NCBI GenBank assembly: GCA_003416985.1
Contig: QVIN01000010.1
Coordinates: forward strand, 62,001-126,000
Length of the DNA stretch: 64,000 bases
Reading direction: 5' to 3'
Source of the DNA: Duganella sp. BJB480
GTDB taxonomy: Bacteria > Pseudomonadota > Gammaproteobacteria > Burkholderiales > Burkholderiaceae_D
The translations under genes were made by a program, and so were the position numbers. The notes beneath the pieces were generated by a model. The model made no database searches and was not told where the DNA came from. It worked only from the letters and a program-made list of their open reading frames with translations. Below are positions 1 to 11,098 of the stretch, piece after piece; the stretch's first letter is position 1; every line of letters starts with the position of its first letter.

Positions 1-882
1 GGCCTCGGCGATCCGGGCGTGCGCCGCGTGCTGAAAAAGATGGGACCGGCCGTGTTCGCCGTGTCGGCCGCGCAGATCAGCCTGATGATCAACACCAGCA
101 TCGCCTCGCGCCTGGCCGAGGGCAGCATTTCCTGGCTGTCCTACGCCGACCGCCTGATGGAGTTCCCGACCGCGCTGCTGGGCGTGGCGCTGGGCACGAT
201 CCTGCTGCCCAGCCTGTCGAAGGCGCAGTCGGACGGCGATCCGCAGGAATATTCCGACCTGCTGGACTGGGGCCTGCGCCTGACCTTCCTGCTGGCGCTG
301 CCGGCGGCGGTGGGCATGGCCGCGCTGGCCAAGCCGCTGATCGCCACCCTCTTCCACTACGGCAAATTCACCGACGAGGCGGCCACGCAGTCGTCCTATC
401 CGCTGATCGCCTACAGCGCCGGGCTGCTGGGCATCATCCTGGTCAAGACGCTGGCGCCGGCGTTTTACGCGCGCCAGGACATTCGCACGCCGGTCAAGAT
501 CGCCACCGGCGTGCTGGTGGCGACCCAGTTGATGAACTGGATATTCGTGCCGTATCTGAAGGTGTCGGGCCTGGCGCTGTCGATCGGACTGGGCGCTTGC
601 ATCAACGCCAGCTTCCTGTACGCGGGTTTGCGCAAGCGCGGAATTTACCGGCCCAAGCCGGGCTGGACGATGTTCTGCGCCAAACTGGCCGTGGCCTGCG
701 TGCTGATGGGCGCGGCCGCGTGGTTCGGCGGACAGCAGGTGGACTGGCTGGGCTTGCAGCACCACACGCTGCTGCGGATCGGCGCGCTGATGTTGCTGAT
801 CGGCGTGTGTGGGGCTGTGTACTTCACGGCGCTGTTCGCCATGGGCTTCCGGCTGCGGGATATCAAGCGCACCGCGCGATGA
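1..882 (+). CDS. murJ: Lipid II flippase MurJ, 3' part (5' end outside window)
   Basis: Reading frame is open from base 1 and ends at a TGA; about 293 residues of a family usually near 510 residues are present, so the start lies upstream of the window. MurJ moves lipid II across the inner membrane for peptidoglycan synthesis. The segment beginning MGPAVFAVSAAQISL followed by INTSIAS is the characteristic MviN/MurJ region near the middle of the protein, and it is followed by a regular run of hydrophobic helices (about eight) to the end. It is convergent with the next gene and closed by a strong hairpin terminator. Family assignment is firm; only the N-terminal part is unseen. Confidence 0.95.
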   Translation, partial: GLGDPGVRRVLKKMGPAVFAVSAAQISLMINTSIASRLAEGSISWLSYADRLMEFPTALLGVALGTILLPSLSKAQSDGDPQEYSDLLDWGLRLTFLLALPAAVGMAALAKPLIATLFHYGKFTDEAATQSSYPLIAYSAGLLGIILVKTLAPAFYARQDIRTPVKIATGVLVATQLMNWIFVPYLKVSGLALSIGLGACINASFLYAGLRKRGIYRPKPGWTMFCAKLAVACVLMGAAAWFGGQQVDWLGLQHHTLLRIGALMLLIGVCGAVYFTALFAMGFRLRDIKRTAR

Positions 883-900
883 CCTCAAAATGCCGGACGT

Positions 901-928
901 AAAAAAACCCGCCGAAGCGGGTTTTTTT
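901..928. terminator. Bidirectional Rho-independent terminator
   Basis: A seven-A run, a CCCGC / GCGGG stem with a CGAA loop, then a seven-T run. It sits between the convergent murJ and PEP-CTERM genes and can end transcription from both sides. Confidence 0.9.
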
Positions 929-946
929 ACATCCAGCGGCTAGAAC

Positions 947-1438
947 TTAAGCTGCTTTTTTTGCTTTGCGACGAGCAACAACGCCCATCAGTGCCAGGCC
1001 GCCCAGCAGCATGCCGTAGGTTTCTGGTTCTGGTACGGCGGTCACGGTGATCGAACCGTTGTAGAACGCCGACGAGGCGCTGGTTGGCGTGCCGTTCAGG
1101 GTCAGGGTGAACGGCGAGTTGGTGCCAATGTTGAACGAACCCAGGCTAGCGAACGAGCTGCCGAAGATGAACACAGGGGACTGGCCGTTCAGGCTGGCGG
1201 ATTGGATGTTCACGTTGGTCGCGCTGTAGTTCAGCAGAACATTGTAGCTGCCAGCTGCCAGACCGGTGAAGGTCAGGACGTCGGAACCGCCGGACAGCAG
1301 GCCATCGCCTGGCAGCGACAGACCGGAGAAGCCCGTGGCAACGCCCAGGGTCACAGGGATGTTCAGTTGATCAGCAGCAAATGCGCTAACCGAAGCGGCA
1401 GCCAGCAGAGCGCCAGCAACGAAAGATTTCAATTTCAT
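947..1438 (-). CDS. PEP-CTERM sorting-domain protein
   Basis: 163-residue exported protein. Residues 1-22 form a signal peptide ending AFA, and the last 28 residues are a textbook PEP-CTERM tail: VPEPETYGM, a hydrophobic helix (LLGGLALMGVV) and a basic end ARRKAKKAA. The middle is low-complexity, rich in Ser, Gly, Asn and Thr, and looks like a small beta-sandwich; it resembles the short FxDxF-type group but lacks a clear FxDxF motif. It is a likely substrate of the exosortase encoded at 52127-53026. The ATG is preceded by a good AAGGAA ribosome site. Monocistronic: a terminator lies downstream and an AT-rich promoter region upstream. Molecular function unknown. Confidence 0.9.
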   Translation of the reverse strand: MKLKSFVAGALLAAASVSAFAADQLNIPVTLGVATGFSGLSLPGDGLLSGGSDVLTFTGLAAGSYNVLLNYSATNVNIQSASLNGQSPVFIFGSSFASLGSFNIGTNSPFTLTLNGTPTSASSAFYNGSITVTAVPEPETYGMLLGGLALMGVVARRKAKKAA

Positions 1439-1679
1439 GTGATTTCCTTAATCAAACGAATTGTGGCTGCGCTTTCGCCAACCACCGAATAGTTAATAGG
1501 AGTACTTCGGGAAGAATCATAACATAAGAATATTAATTCCAATTGTTATTTTTCCACTTTTAGTTTCCTTTAAATAACTTTTCCCATGTTATGAAAATAT
1601 CAGGGTAAATGTCGGGGGGTAAACTTAAAAACTGTGACAATTCGAGAGAAAATTTTTTAAGAATGTGGCTTCCAAGCCG
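1439..1679. promoter_or_regulatory. AT-rich intergenic region with candidate promoter for the PEP-CTERM gene
   Basis: This 241-base gap is far richer in A+T than its surroundings. On the minus strand a TTGGAA (1537-1542) and a TATGAT (1516-1521) form a weak sigma-70-like pair with a short 15-base spacer upstream of the 947-1438 gene. The other end holds a short hairpin GGCT/AGCC just after the stop of the 1680-2354 gene, a weak terminator at best. No gene seen. Confidence 0.35.
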
Positions 1680-2354
1680 CTATTCCTGTGGCTTTTCGTG
1701 CGTTTCGGGGACGGGCGGCTCGGCCGGATCGGGCCGAACTTCCGGCGGCTCCGGCGGGCTGGCCGGCGCCTCCACCGGCGGTGGCGGCGGGGGCGGAATC
1801 GACGGCGGAGCGGCTTGCTGCTTTCCAGGCGCGGGCGCCGTGACGCGCGGCGACGGCCCCGTCATTTCGGTCGGCACCGCCCCGGCCAAGGCCATGGAAA
1901 ACTTCCAGTCGGAAATATGCGCCTTGCCTTCAAAACCAGTGTAGCGGGCCGGGAAATTCCCCACTTTCACAGGCTTGGCGTCGGACAGGCTGTAGACCGC
2001 CAGCACGCCGACCTTGTCGCCGAGATACAGGATGCCCCACTCGGCCTTGCCGGTCATCGGATCGACAAACAGTTTGCGCAGGTGCCGGCGGGTGCCGGGG
2101 AAGCGCGGATCCTTCAGCAACTCCTTCAGCGACGGCGGTTGCGGCGGCATGCCGGCCGGCGTGGCGTCGGCGTAGCTTTTCAGGGCGTCGCTGAACGCGG
2201 CGCCGATATCGAGCAGTTCCATCTCCGCCCGGCTGCGCTGCACCACCGAACCCAGCTTCAACGCCGTGGCCGTCACCAGGCCGATGATGGCCAGCAGGAT
2301 CAACAGGCTCAGGTAGGTGAAGCCGCCGACGCGGCGCAGGCGCTGCGCCCTCAT
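1680..2354 (-). CDS. Type II secretion-like pseudopilin with proline-rich tail
   Basis: 224 residues. The N-terminus reads GGFTYLSLLILLAIIGLV, a type IV prepilin-like signal with the usual Glu at position 5 of the mature protein replaced (FTYLS rather than FTLIE). A pilin-like globular part follows (about 45-165) and then a long proline-rich tail from about residue 170 containing a run of seven prolines. The ATG at 2354 overlaps the stop of the upstream gene as TGATG, which fixes the start and suggests coupled translation. Last gene of the secretion operon. The missing Glu5 suggests a minor or tip pseudopilin rather than the major subunit (inference). Confidence 0.8.
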   Translation of the reverse strand: MRAQRLRRVGGFTYLSLLILLAIIGLVTATALKLGSVVQRSRAEMELLDIGAAFSDALKSYADATPAGMPPQPPSLKELLKDPRFPGTRRHLRKLFVDPMTGKAEWGILYLGDKVGVLAVYSLSDAKPVKVGNFPARYTGFEGKAHISDWKFSMALAGAVPTEMTGPSPRVTAPAPGKQQAAPPSIPPPPPPPVEAPASPPEPPEVRPDPAEPPVPETHEKPQE

Positions 2355-2734
2355 CACCAGTCGGAGTAAGGCTTGCCGCTGCGGTCGTTGCCGGGCGCGC
2401 CGCTCTTGATGTTGTAGACCCCGCCCTTGCCCGTGTCCTCCGGCGGCACGATGATCCACGTGGTGTCGCTCTCGGTGACCGGATCGACCGGCAGCGCGCG
2501 CAGGTACTTCTTCTCCACCAGCTGCTCCAGCGAGTCGGGATAGCGGCCGGTGTCGCCGTAGTATTGGTCGAGCACCTGCCGCACATTGCGCAGGTTATCG
2601 GCCAGCACCACCTCCTTCGACTTGTCGATGCTGGGGAAGTAGCGCGGCACGGCCAGCGTCAGCATCAGCGCGACGATGCCCAGCACCACCAGCAGCTCGA
2701 TCAGCGTGAATCCTTTGGTCTTCATGGTCACCAT
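2354..2734 (-). CDS. GspG-like pseudopilin
   Basis: 126 residues with prepilin leader MKTKG followed by [17 protein letters not shown], the cleavage and methylation motif recognised by a prepilin peptidase (none is encoded in this window). The globular region contains [23 protein letters not shown], the GspG-like 'alpha-helix then ALPxDP' signature. The ORF can start at 2734, overlapping the preceding stop by 7 bases, or at the ATG at 2725, which gives the more compact leader; no clear ribosome site separates them. Overlaps the next gene by one base. Confidence 0.85.
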   Translation of the reverse strand: MVTMKTKGFTLIELLVVLGIVALMLTLAVPRYFPSIDKSKEVVLADNLRNVRQVLDQYYGDTGRYPDSLEQLVEKKYLRALPVDPVTESDTTWIIVPPEDTGKGGVYNIKSGAPGNDRSGKPYSDW

Positions 2735-3204
2735 TTTCGGTAGGGTACGCCGTTCAGGCCGGTCTTGTCGCTCAGGCTGTAGACGTCGTAGACATCCTCG
2801 CCCTCCTTCGGCTGGTCGGCGTCGCTGGCGTAGCTGCGCTTGCCCCAGGTCTGGCCGTCGCCCAGCGCGGCGTCCGGGTTGAACGGATCGCGCGGCACCC
2901 GGCGCAGGAAGTAGATCTTGGTGTGCTTGGGGTTCTGCGCGTCCGGCACGCCCTCCACCAACAACTCCAGCGTCTTCGGATAGCCGGTGGCGCCCATCGC
3001 CTTGGCGACACGGCCCTGGTCGTAGGCCAGCTTGTAGGCGTCCAGCGCGCCGCGAATCTGGTGCAGCGCCTCGCGCAGCTCCTGCTCCTGGCGGCGCTGC
3101 ACCACCACTTGGGCGGTCGGCACCACCAGGGCGCTGAGCAGGCCGAGGATGGCCAGCGACACCAGCAGTTCGATCAGCGTGAAGCCACGGACGCGCTTCA
3201 TCAT
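2728..3204 (-). CDS. GspG-like pseudopilin
   Basis: 158 residues, leader MMKRVRG then [22 protein letters not shown], a complete type IV prepilin N-terminus with Glu5. The C-terminal half has [21 protein letters not shown] and [15 protein letters not shown], a GspG-like fold with the typical conserved DPF turn. It lies eight bases after the secretin stop and overlaps the following pseudopilin gene. One of four pseudopilins in the operon; which forms the main fibre cannot be told from sequence alone, although the 10600-11043 protein is the closest to true GspG. Confidence 0.88.
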   Translation of the reverse strand: MMKRVRGFTLIELLVSLAILGLLSALVVPTAQVVVQRRQEQELREALHQIRGALDAYKLAYDQGRVAKAMGATGYPKTLELLVEGVPDAQNPKHTKIYFLRRVPRDPFNPDAALGDGQTWGKRSYASDADQPKEGEDVYDVYSLSDKTGLNGVPYRKW

Positions 3205-3211
3205 CGCGGGC

Positions 3212-5191
3212 TTACTGCTGCGCCGGCGGAATCGGCGCCGGCTCCGGTTCGGGCGGCGGCAGCACCGGCTGCGGCTGCTGTCCCTGGCTGGGCGGCAGCG
3301 GCGCGGGCTGGCCCTGCGACAGCGGCATCGCCTGCACCGGCGGACGCGGCGGCGCCGGCTGCGCGCCAGCCGGCGGCGGCAAGGCGCCCGGCGACGGCGG
3401 CATCGCCACGGCGGGACGCGCGCTCAGGTCTGGGCGGCGGCGGAAGCTCGCCTCGGTGCCGGCCGAGAATTCCGACGCCGACGCCTCCGGCCGCTGCACG
3501 TTGCGGATCAGGTGCGGCGTGATCGACAGCACGATCTCGGTCTTCTGGTTGTCATCGCGCTTGCTGCCGAACAGGCGGCCGACGATGGGCAGGTCGCCGG
3601 CGCCCGGCACGTGGTTGGCGGTGCCGCGCTCCTCGTTGTTGATCAGGCCCGCCAGCACCTGGTTCTCGCCATCCTTCAGCTGCAGCATGGTGGTGGCCTG
3701 GCGCGTACCGATCTGGTAGGCGGTGCCGCCGCTCTTGGTGGTGATGGTGCCGGTCAGGTTGCTCACCTCCAGCTGCACGCGGATCGCCACCTCGTCGTTC
3801 AGGTACACCGTCGGTTCGACGTTGAGCGTCAGGCCGACGTCGACGTAGGTCACGTTGTCGCTGGCGAAGCCGCCCACGCCGGACGACACGGTGGTGGTGA
3901 TCACCGGCAGCTTGTCGCCGATGACGATCTTGGCCTTCTCCTTGTTTCGCACGCGGATGCGCGGATTGGCCAGCAGGTTGGAATCCGTGTCGTTCTTGTT
4001 GGCGTTGATGCCGGCCGCGATGCCGGTCACGCCGATGGTGCGCTGGTTCAGGTTATTCAGGTCGCGGATGGTGATGCCGGTGCCGCCCGACGTGGACAGC
4101 GGCGTCAGGCCGATGCCGGTCGGCCAGACCACGCCCAGGTCCATCACGCTGCCCTTCTTCACCTCCAGGATCTCCACCTCCAGCATCACCTCCGCTTCCG
4201 GCGCGTCCTGCAGGGCCACCAGCTTCTCGGCCAGGCGGATCGCCTCGGGGCTGTCGCGCACGATCAGCAGGTTGAGTTTTTCATCGACCACCACGTCGCG
4301 CGATTTGAGGATGGTCTTGAGCGTATTGGCCACCAGCTTGGCCTCGGCGTTCGCCAGGAAGAAGGTCTTGACCGTCATCTCCTGGTATTCCTTCAGCTTG
4401 GCCGCCACGTTCGGGTAGATCAGGATGGTGTTCGCGTCCATCACCTGCTGCTCCAGCTGGTTGGTCAGCAGCAGGAAGTAGATCGCCGATTCGACGGTGC
4501 TGTTCTTCAGCAGCACGGTGGTGCGCTGGTCGGTCTTGACGTCCTTGTCGAACACGAAGTTCAGGCCGGAGCGGCGCGAGATCACTTCGAACACCTGCTT
4601 GAGCGGCGCGTCGCGGAACTCGATCGAGATCGGCTGCTTGTAGGCCTTCGACAGGCCCGGCTCGGCGGCGGGCGGCGCGATCTTTTCGCTCACCTCGGCC
4701 AGCATCAGGCGCGCCTTCTCGTTGGCCGGATTCTCGACCAGCATCGCGTTGAGCTTTTGTTTGGCCAGTTCGTACTCGCCCTTGTTGACGTGCGCGCTGG
4801 CGACTGCGAGCAGCTTGGTCTGGCGGGCGTCGCGCTCCAGCGCGCGCAGGCCGGCGCGGGCGCGCTCGTTGAGCGGGTCCAATGCCTGCACGCGGCGGAA
4901 GCCCTGCTCCGCCAGGTCCAGCTGGCCCTCGGCCTGCTGGCGCTCGGACTGGTCGAGCAGGCGCAGTGTGGCGCGGTCGCGTTCCAGCAGATAGGCCGAG
5001 CGGTACTGCGCGTTGCCCGGATCGGCCTTGACGGCTTCCTGGAACTTGAGCAGGCCGGCCTCGATCTGGTCCTTGGCGATCAGGTCGCGGCCGTCGCGAT
5101 AGGCCATTTGTCCGGCGCAGCCGCCCAGGGCGATGGCCAGCATGGCAGGCAGCGCGGCGCGGCGGCCCAAATTCTTCAAATGACTAGCCAT
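3212..5191 (-). CDS. Lipoprotein secretin (GspD/PilQ/MshL family)
   Basis: 659 residues; outer-membrane channel of the secretion machine. Signal peptide with lipobox ALGGC (Cys25) indicates an outer-membrane lipoprotein. Residues about 30-160 form a helical TPR-like region, unusual at the start of a secretin. Around 185-240 is a secretin/TonB short N-terminal domain ([21 protein letters not shown]), then an N1-like domain with [11 protein letters not shown], and a C-terminal secretin core with [16 protein letters not shown] and [14 protein letters not shown]. The last 70 residues are extremely proline-rich and may be disordered. Starts at a TGATG overlap with the PilP-like gene. No pilotin gene was seen. 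Family assignment is firm; substrate unknown. Confidence 0.93.
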   Translation of the reverse strand: MASHLKNLGRRAALPAMLAIALGGCAGQMAYRDGRDLIAKDQIEAGLLKFQEAVKADPGNAQYRSAYLLERDRATLRLLDQSERQQAEGQLDLAEQGFRRVQALDPLNERARAGLRALERDARQTKLLAVASAHVNKGEYELAKQKLNAMLVENPANEKARLMLAEVSEKIAPPAAEPGLSKAYKQPISIEFRDAPLKQVFEVISRRSGLNFVFDKDVKTDQRTTVLLKNSTVESAIYFLLLTNQLEQQVMDANTILIYPNVAAKLKEYQEMTVKTFFLANAEAKLVANTLKTILKSRDVVVDEKLNLLIVRDSPEAIRLAEKLVALQDAPEAEVMLEVEILEVKKGSVMDLGVVWPTGIGLTPLSTSGGTGITIRDLNNLNQRTIGVTGIAAGINANKNDTDSNLLANPRIRVRNKEKAKIVIGDKLPVITTTVSSGVGGFASDNVTYVDVGLTLNVEPTVYLNDEVAIRVQLEVSNLTGTITTKSGGTAYQIGTRQATTMLQLKDGENQVLAGLINNEERGTANHVPGAGDLPIVGRLFGSKRDDNQKTEIVLSITPHLIRNVQRPEASASEFSAGTEASFRRRPDLSARPAVAMPPSPGALPPPAGAQPAPPRPPVQAMPLSQGQPAPLPPSQGQQPQPVLPPPEPEPAPIPPAQQ

Positions 5192-5739
5192 CAGTCGAGG
5201 ACTCCAATATTGATCTGTTGTACCTGATTCAAAGGCAGATAGGTGACCGACATCAGCGGCGGCGCGATCTTCTCGACGCGGTAGGTGCCGTCGATGACGG
5301 TTTGATTTTTTACGACGTAGGTCTTGTCGCCGCGCGCCAGGTAGACTTCCCAGGCGCCGTCGGCGACGGCCTTGCCCAGCACCGTGAACGGCATCGGCGG
5401 CGCCACCGGCGCAGGCGGCGGCGCGTTCGACACGGGCGGCGGCGGCGGCGGCGGCGGATTCCAGTTCTGTCCCTGGAACACGCCCTCGCCCGATGCGAAG
5501 GTGGCCTCGCCGGATTCGCCGACCAGCGTGGCGCGCGGCGTCAGGCGCAGGATCGCCACCTCGGGCTGCGGCTTGCCGTCCTTGCCGGCGCGCGGCGCGG
5601 GCGCTTGCACGCTTTGCGCCGTCGTACGGTTGCGCGCCACCGGCTCGGCGATGTCGCCGGACGACGACTTATCGCCAAACAGCACCAGCCCCGCAGCGGC
5701 GGCCAGCGCCACGCCCATCGCGATCTGATAAGGCTTCAT
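5191..5739 (-). CDS. PilP/GspC-like inner-membrane connector (secretion system X component)
   Basis: 182 residues. One N-terminal membrane helix (about 8-22), a linker with a run of eight prolines encoded by a GGC-type triplet repeat, then a small beta domain from about residue 115 (FTVLGKAVADGAWEVYLARG ... INIGVLD) of the size and position of the PilP/GspC homology domain, which in related systems contacts the secretin. Homologues in Burkholderiales are sometimes labelled 'secretion system X' proteins. Start fixed by an ATGA overlap with the PilO-like gene. The role as secretin connector rests on gene order and topology rather than on clear sequence identity. Confidence 0.65.
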   Translation of the reverse strand: MKPYQIAMGVALAAAAGLVLFGDKSSSGDIAEPVARNRTTAQSVQAPAPRAGKDGKPQPEVAILRLTPRATLVGESGEATFASGEGVFQGQNWNPPPPPPPPVSNAPPPAPVAPPMPFTVLGKAVADGAWEVYLARGDKTYVVKNQTVIDGTYRVEKIAPPLMSVTYLPLNQVQQINIGVLD

Positions 5740-6287
5740 GGCTCGCCATCCTTCAGGTACAGCGTGAAGCGCAGGCGCGCCTCCACCGTGGTTTCGGCGA
5801 TGGCTTCGCGGCGGAAGCCGATTTCGTCCAGCGACGCGAACGGCATGTCGCGCAGGCTTTGCATGGCGAACTGCCAGATGGACTGGTACGGCCCCTTCAC
5901 CGGCAGGATGATCTGGTAGGTGCTGACGCGGCTGGCCTTGTCGTAGCCGGGCTTGTACTCGCCCTGGCTCAGCGTCAGGTTGTTCTTGGCCGCCAGGTCG
6001 AACAGCACCTTGACCTGCTGCTCGGCGTAGCGCTTCTCGCCCAGCACCTCGTAGAAGCCGGCCAGGTTCTGGTTGGCCGATGGCGGCGGCGGAGCGGTGA
6101 CGAGCGACGCGGGCGTCGGCAAGGGCCGCGCCATCAACTGCGCCTGCGCCGCGCGTTGCGGCAGCAGCCAGGCCCACGCGGCGGCGCCGGCCACGCACAG
6201 CGCGATGGCGATGCAGGCCGGCGCGCCGGCGCGCGTCAACACCAGGCGCGCGCGCAGCGCCAAGGCGGCGAGGTTGACGTTGTTCAT
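5736..6287 (-). CDS. PilO/GspM-like inner-membrane platform protein
   Basis: 183 residues: short cytoplasmic start, one membrane helix (about 25-43), a periplasmic coiled segment, then a ferredoxin-like alpha/beta domain (YEVLGEKRYAEQQVKVLFDLA ... RLRFTLYLKDGEP) as in PilO and GspM. These proteins pair with the PilN-like protein to form the inner-membrane ring of pili and type II systems. I chose the ATG at 6287 because it gives the same ATGA overlap as its neighbours; an ATG at 6299 adds four residues. Confidence 0.8.
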   Translation of the reverse strand: MNNVNLAALALRARLVLTRAGAPACIAIALCVAGAAAWAWLLPQRAAQAQLMARPLPTPASLVTAPPPPSANQNLAGFYEVLGEKRYAEQQVKVLFDLAAKNNLTLSQGEYKPGYDKASRVSTYQIILPVKGPYQSIWQFAMQSLRDMPFASLDEIGFRREAIAETTVEARLRFTLYLKDGEP

Positions 6288-6829
6288 CGGGCTACCCATG
6301 TGGCCTCCAGCTGAAAGCGCAATGGCCGGTTGGGATCCTGTTCATTGATTTCGTGGCGCGTCAGGACCACGCCGGAGAACAGCTCCAGCTGCTTGAGCTC
6401 CGCCACGTAGGCCACCATGTCGTCGCTGGTCTTGGTTTCGGCGGTGATCTTCAGCGCCTGCTTGCGCGGGTCCGGCTCCATCGCCACCAGCGCCACGCTG
6501 CGCGGCGTGGCCGCGGCCACCGCATCCTGCAAGTCGCGCCACGGCAGGTTCAGTTGCATGATGGCGCCGTTGACGAAGACGGCCTGCCCTTCCGGTATCG
6601 CCACCTGCGCCACTTCCACCGGCCGCGCCGAGATGGCCGCCGCGCGTTCGCGCACGTGGCGCAGCTCGTGCTCGCGCAGCCGCTGCTGCTCCACCAGCTT
6701 CCAGCCGCCGAATGCGGCGGCCGCGCACAGCAGCATACCCGCGCCGCCCAGCGCCAGCAGCGCGGGATGCGTGTGGAACAAGGTGCGGCGCAGGCTGCGC
6801 GGGGCGAAATCGATACGCATGTTCTTCAT
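6284..6829 (-). CDS. PilN/GspL-C-like inner-membrane platform protein
   Basis: 181 residues. Short basic cytoplasmic N-terminus, one membrane helix (about 22-44), then a periplasmic coiled stretch and a ferredoxin-like domain containing PWRDLQDAVAAATPRSVAL and a strand pattern as in PilN. PilN-like proteins bind the PilM-like protein through their N-terminus and form dimers with PilO. ATGA overlaps on both sides put it in the strict M-N-O-P order of type IV pilus operons. Assignment combines topology and order; sequence similarity to canonical PilN is only moderate. Confidence 0.8.
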   Translation of the reverse strand: MKNMRIDFAPRSLRRTLFHTHPALLALGGAGMLLCAAAAFGGWKLVEQQRLREHELRHVRERAAAISARPVEVAQVAIPEGQAVFVNGAIMQLNLPWRDLQDAVAAATPRSVALVAMEPDPRKQALKITAETKTSDDMVAYVAELKQLELFSGVVLTRHEINEQDPNRPLRFQLEATWVAR

Positions 6830-7660
6830 GCCGCGCTCCCGCCGCGCGCCATCAGCGCCATGGTCGACAGGCCGCCGCTGGACGCTTGCTGCGACTGGTC
6901 CAGCACCGCGCATGCGATATGGGCCGGATTGGTCACCGGCTTGCTCCACGCGGCGGGCGCGGCGCCGCAGACCTGCAGCAGCTCGGGCGCTTCCATGTCC
7001 AGCAGCAGCGCCTCGCGCTTGATCGTCTGGCCCAGCCAGTATTGATCGGCGCCCTGCCCGGCCGGCATCGGCAGCGTGCGGATGGCGCGGATGCTCTTGC
7101 CATCGGCTTCGATTGCGGCCAATGTCAGCAGGTGGTCGTGTACGAGGGCGAACCACGCGCCGGCTTTCAGGCCGCGCCGCCAGCGGTTGTAAGCGGTGAT
7201 GAAGTGCGGTTCGATGCCGACGATGTGCAGCTTGAATTCCTCCGCCACCTTGCCCAGCACGGCCAGCAAGGCACGCGGCACGGCGGCGGCGAAGAACGGC
7301 TGGGTGGCGCTCCAGTCGCCCGATATCTGCCAGGCAGATGGCGACTCGCCGTACAACGACTGGAAGCGGAAGCCCGCCGCCGCTTCGATGTCGGCCAGGC
7401 GCGTGGCGTCCGGTGGCGGCACGACGCGCCACAGGCGCGTCAGATCGTCGGCCAGCACGATGCTGACCGGCCAGCCGCCGACTTCCTGTTCGCCCAGCAG
7501 CGCGCGCAGGGCGTTGGCGATGGCGTCGAACGGATGCTCGCCCGACGGCGCGAACGCATGTTCGGCCAGCACGGTGACCGGCTCGCCGCGCCAGCGGCTC
7601 ACGCGCAGCAGGCTCACGGCAAAGCCGGAGACGCCGATGCGCAGGGATTGTCCTATTGCT

Positions 7661-7668
<8 letters not shown>
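6826..7668 (-). CDS. PilM/GspL-like cytoplasmic actin-fold protein
   Basis: 280 residues, no membrane helix. It begins with an actin-fold-like strand (RIGVSGFAVSLLRV) and carries repeated short beta-alpha units; it sits where PilM is found, just before the PilN-like gene. It is shorter than typical PilM (about 350), and the canonical ATP-binding loops are not obvious, closer to the cytoplasmic half of GspL. In related machines this protein links the ATPase to the membrane ring. It overlaps the GspE gene by eight bases. Identity as a PilM/GspL-type subunit is mainly positional. Confidence 0.72.
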
Positions 7669-9372
<1,704 letters not shown>

Positions 9373-9376
<4 letters not shown>

Positions 9377-10569
9377 GACATGTCTCCGGCCAGATCGAAA
9401 ATCGGCATATACAGCAGCACCACGATGGCGCCGACCACCAGGCCGATCGCGGCCATCAGCAGCGGTTCAAAGGTTCTTGTGAAGCGTTCTATCCAGCGGC
9501 TGATTTCGCCGTCGTAGAAGGCCGCGGACTGGGTCAGCATCGGGCCCATGTCGCCGGTGCGCTCGCCCACGCGCAGCATGCGCAACGAGATCGGCGTGGT
9601 CAGGGCGTTGGCCTCGAAGGCGGTCGACAGCGGCAGACCCGATTCGACGGCGGCGCGCGCGCTCTGCAAGTTCTGGCGGATCCCGGCCGAGACCATGCCC
9701 TGCACCGTCTCGATCGCGTGCACGATGGTGATACCGCCCTCGCTGAGCATGCCCAGGGTCAGGTACAGCCGCGACAACTCGTAGATGCGCACCCGCTCGC
9801 CGATGCCGGGCAGGCGCGCCAGCAGGCGGGCGAAGCCGCCGTTGCCCATCAGTTGGCGCACGCCCAGCGCCAGCGCGCCCAGCACGGCGGCGATGCCGCC
9901 CAACAGCAGCGTGGTGTGGGCGCCGGCGAACTGGCCCCAGTTGAGCATCTGCTGCGACAGCCACGGCAGGTTGCGGCCGGCGCCCTGGTAGACCTCGGCG
10001 AAGCGCGGCACAACGTAGCCGATCAAGAACAGGCTGACGCCGCCGCCGACCAGCAGCAGGATGCACGGATAGATGGCGGCCGACACCAGCTTGCCGCGCA
10101 CCAGATCGATGCGCTGCTGGTAGTCGATGAAGCGGGACAGGGAACGCGGCAGGTCCGAGGTGCCCTCGGCCGCCTTGACGATGCCGATGTACAGCGGCGG
10201 GAACAGTTCGGGCTGCTCGGCCAGCACGGCGGAGAAGCGCTGGCCTTCGCGCAGGCCGGCCAGCAGGCGCTCGAGCACGCTGCGCGTGACCGGGCTGGTT
10301 TCCTTTTCCAGCAACGCCTCCAGGCCTTCGACGATGCCCAGGCCGGCCGTCAGCAGCGCCAGCAGCTCCTGGCTGAACAGCACCAGCGAGAGCCCCTTGC
10401 CGCGCGCCTTGCCGCCGCGCAGGCCGAGGCCGCCGCGCGCCGGCGCGATGGCGCTGACGTACAGCCCGCGCGCCTCCACCTGGCGGCGCGCGTCGGCCTC
10501 GTCGCGGCCATCGATCACCAGATGGGATATGGCCATATCGGCCGACAAGGTGCGGACATCGAACTGCAT
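9373..10569 (-). CDS. gspF: GspF/PilC-type inner-membrane platform protein
   Basis: 398 residues. Polytopic core of the assembly platform that interacts with the GspE ATPase and the pseudopilins. Two T2SSF helical domains (about 70-190 and 270-390), the second containing GERTGDMGPML, with membrane segments near 165-190, 215-235 and 370-393. N-terminal part has the usual small DEADARRQVEARG module. It lies 30 bases after the gspG-like stop and overlaps gspE by four bases. Full length for the family and all domains present. Confidence 0.94.
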
Positions 10570-10599
10570 GGCGAAAACGGCTTTCCGTGTCGGCGAGGC

Positions 10600-11043
10600 T
10601 TATTGTGAGGTGATGTCGGCGTCTTCGCCGGTACCGCCGGGCTGGCCGTCGCGGCCCAGCGAAGTGATTTCAAACTCGGCCTTGGTGCCGGGGGCCTTGT
10701 ACTGGTAGGGATGGCCCCATGGGTCCGGCGGCACGCCCTTCTTCAGGTAGGGGCCGTTCCACTTGGCGCCGGCCGTGGCGGGCGCGACCAGCAAGGCGGC
10801 CAGGCCTTCGTCGGTGGTCGGGTAGCGGCCGACGTCGAGGCGGTAGGTGTCGAGCGATTTTTCAAACGCCTCGATCTGCGCCTTGGCGATGGTCACTTCC
10901 GACTTGCCCAACTGGGCAAAGTACTTGGGACCGACATACGCCGCCAGCAAACCGATGATCACGATAACGACCAGCAATTCCAGCAGGGTAAAGCCGCCAG
11001 CCTTGTGCGCTGCGGTCTGACGGTGATACTTTGCGACTTCCAT
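10600..11043 (-). CDS. gspG: Major pseudopilin GspG
   Basis: 147 residues. After a 16-residue leader ending in Gly-Gly comes FTLLELLVVIVIIGLLAAYVGP, a full prepilin signal with Glu5. The C-terminal half shows GRYPTTDEGLAALL, GPYLKKGVPPDPWGHPYQY and SLGRDGQPGG, the calcium-loop region typical of true GspG. First gene of the operon, with a strong AAGGAG ribosome site eight bases before the ATG and a 117-base upstream gap. The leader is longer than average; a prepilin peptidase must come from elsewhere in the genome. Confidence 0.93.
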   Translation of the reverse strand: MEVAKYHRQTAAHKAGGFTLLELLVVIVIIGLLAAYVGPKYFAQLGKSEVTIAKAQIEAFEKSLDTYRLDVGRYPTTDEGLAALLVAPATAGAKWNGPYLKKGVPPDPWGHPYQYKAPGTKAEFEITSLGRDGQPGGTGEDADITSQ

Positions 11044-11098
11044 CCGAACGACTCCTTAATTCGCTAAGCCCTGAGGCTAGAAGTCAAAGGCTACCATG

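Noticed and set aside
1466-1485. Weak sigma-54-like GG-N10-GC match upstream of the PEP-CTERM gene
   Set aside because: Only the GG and GC doublets fit; the TTGC half is poor and other PEP-CTERM genes here lack a similar site.
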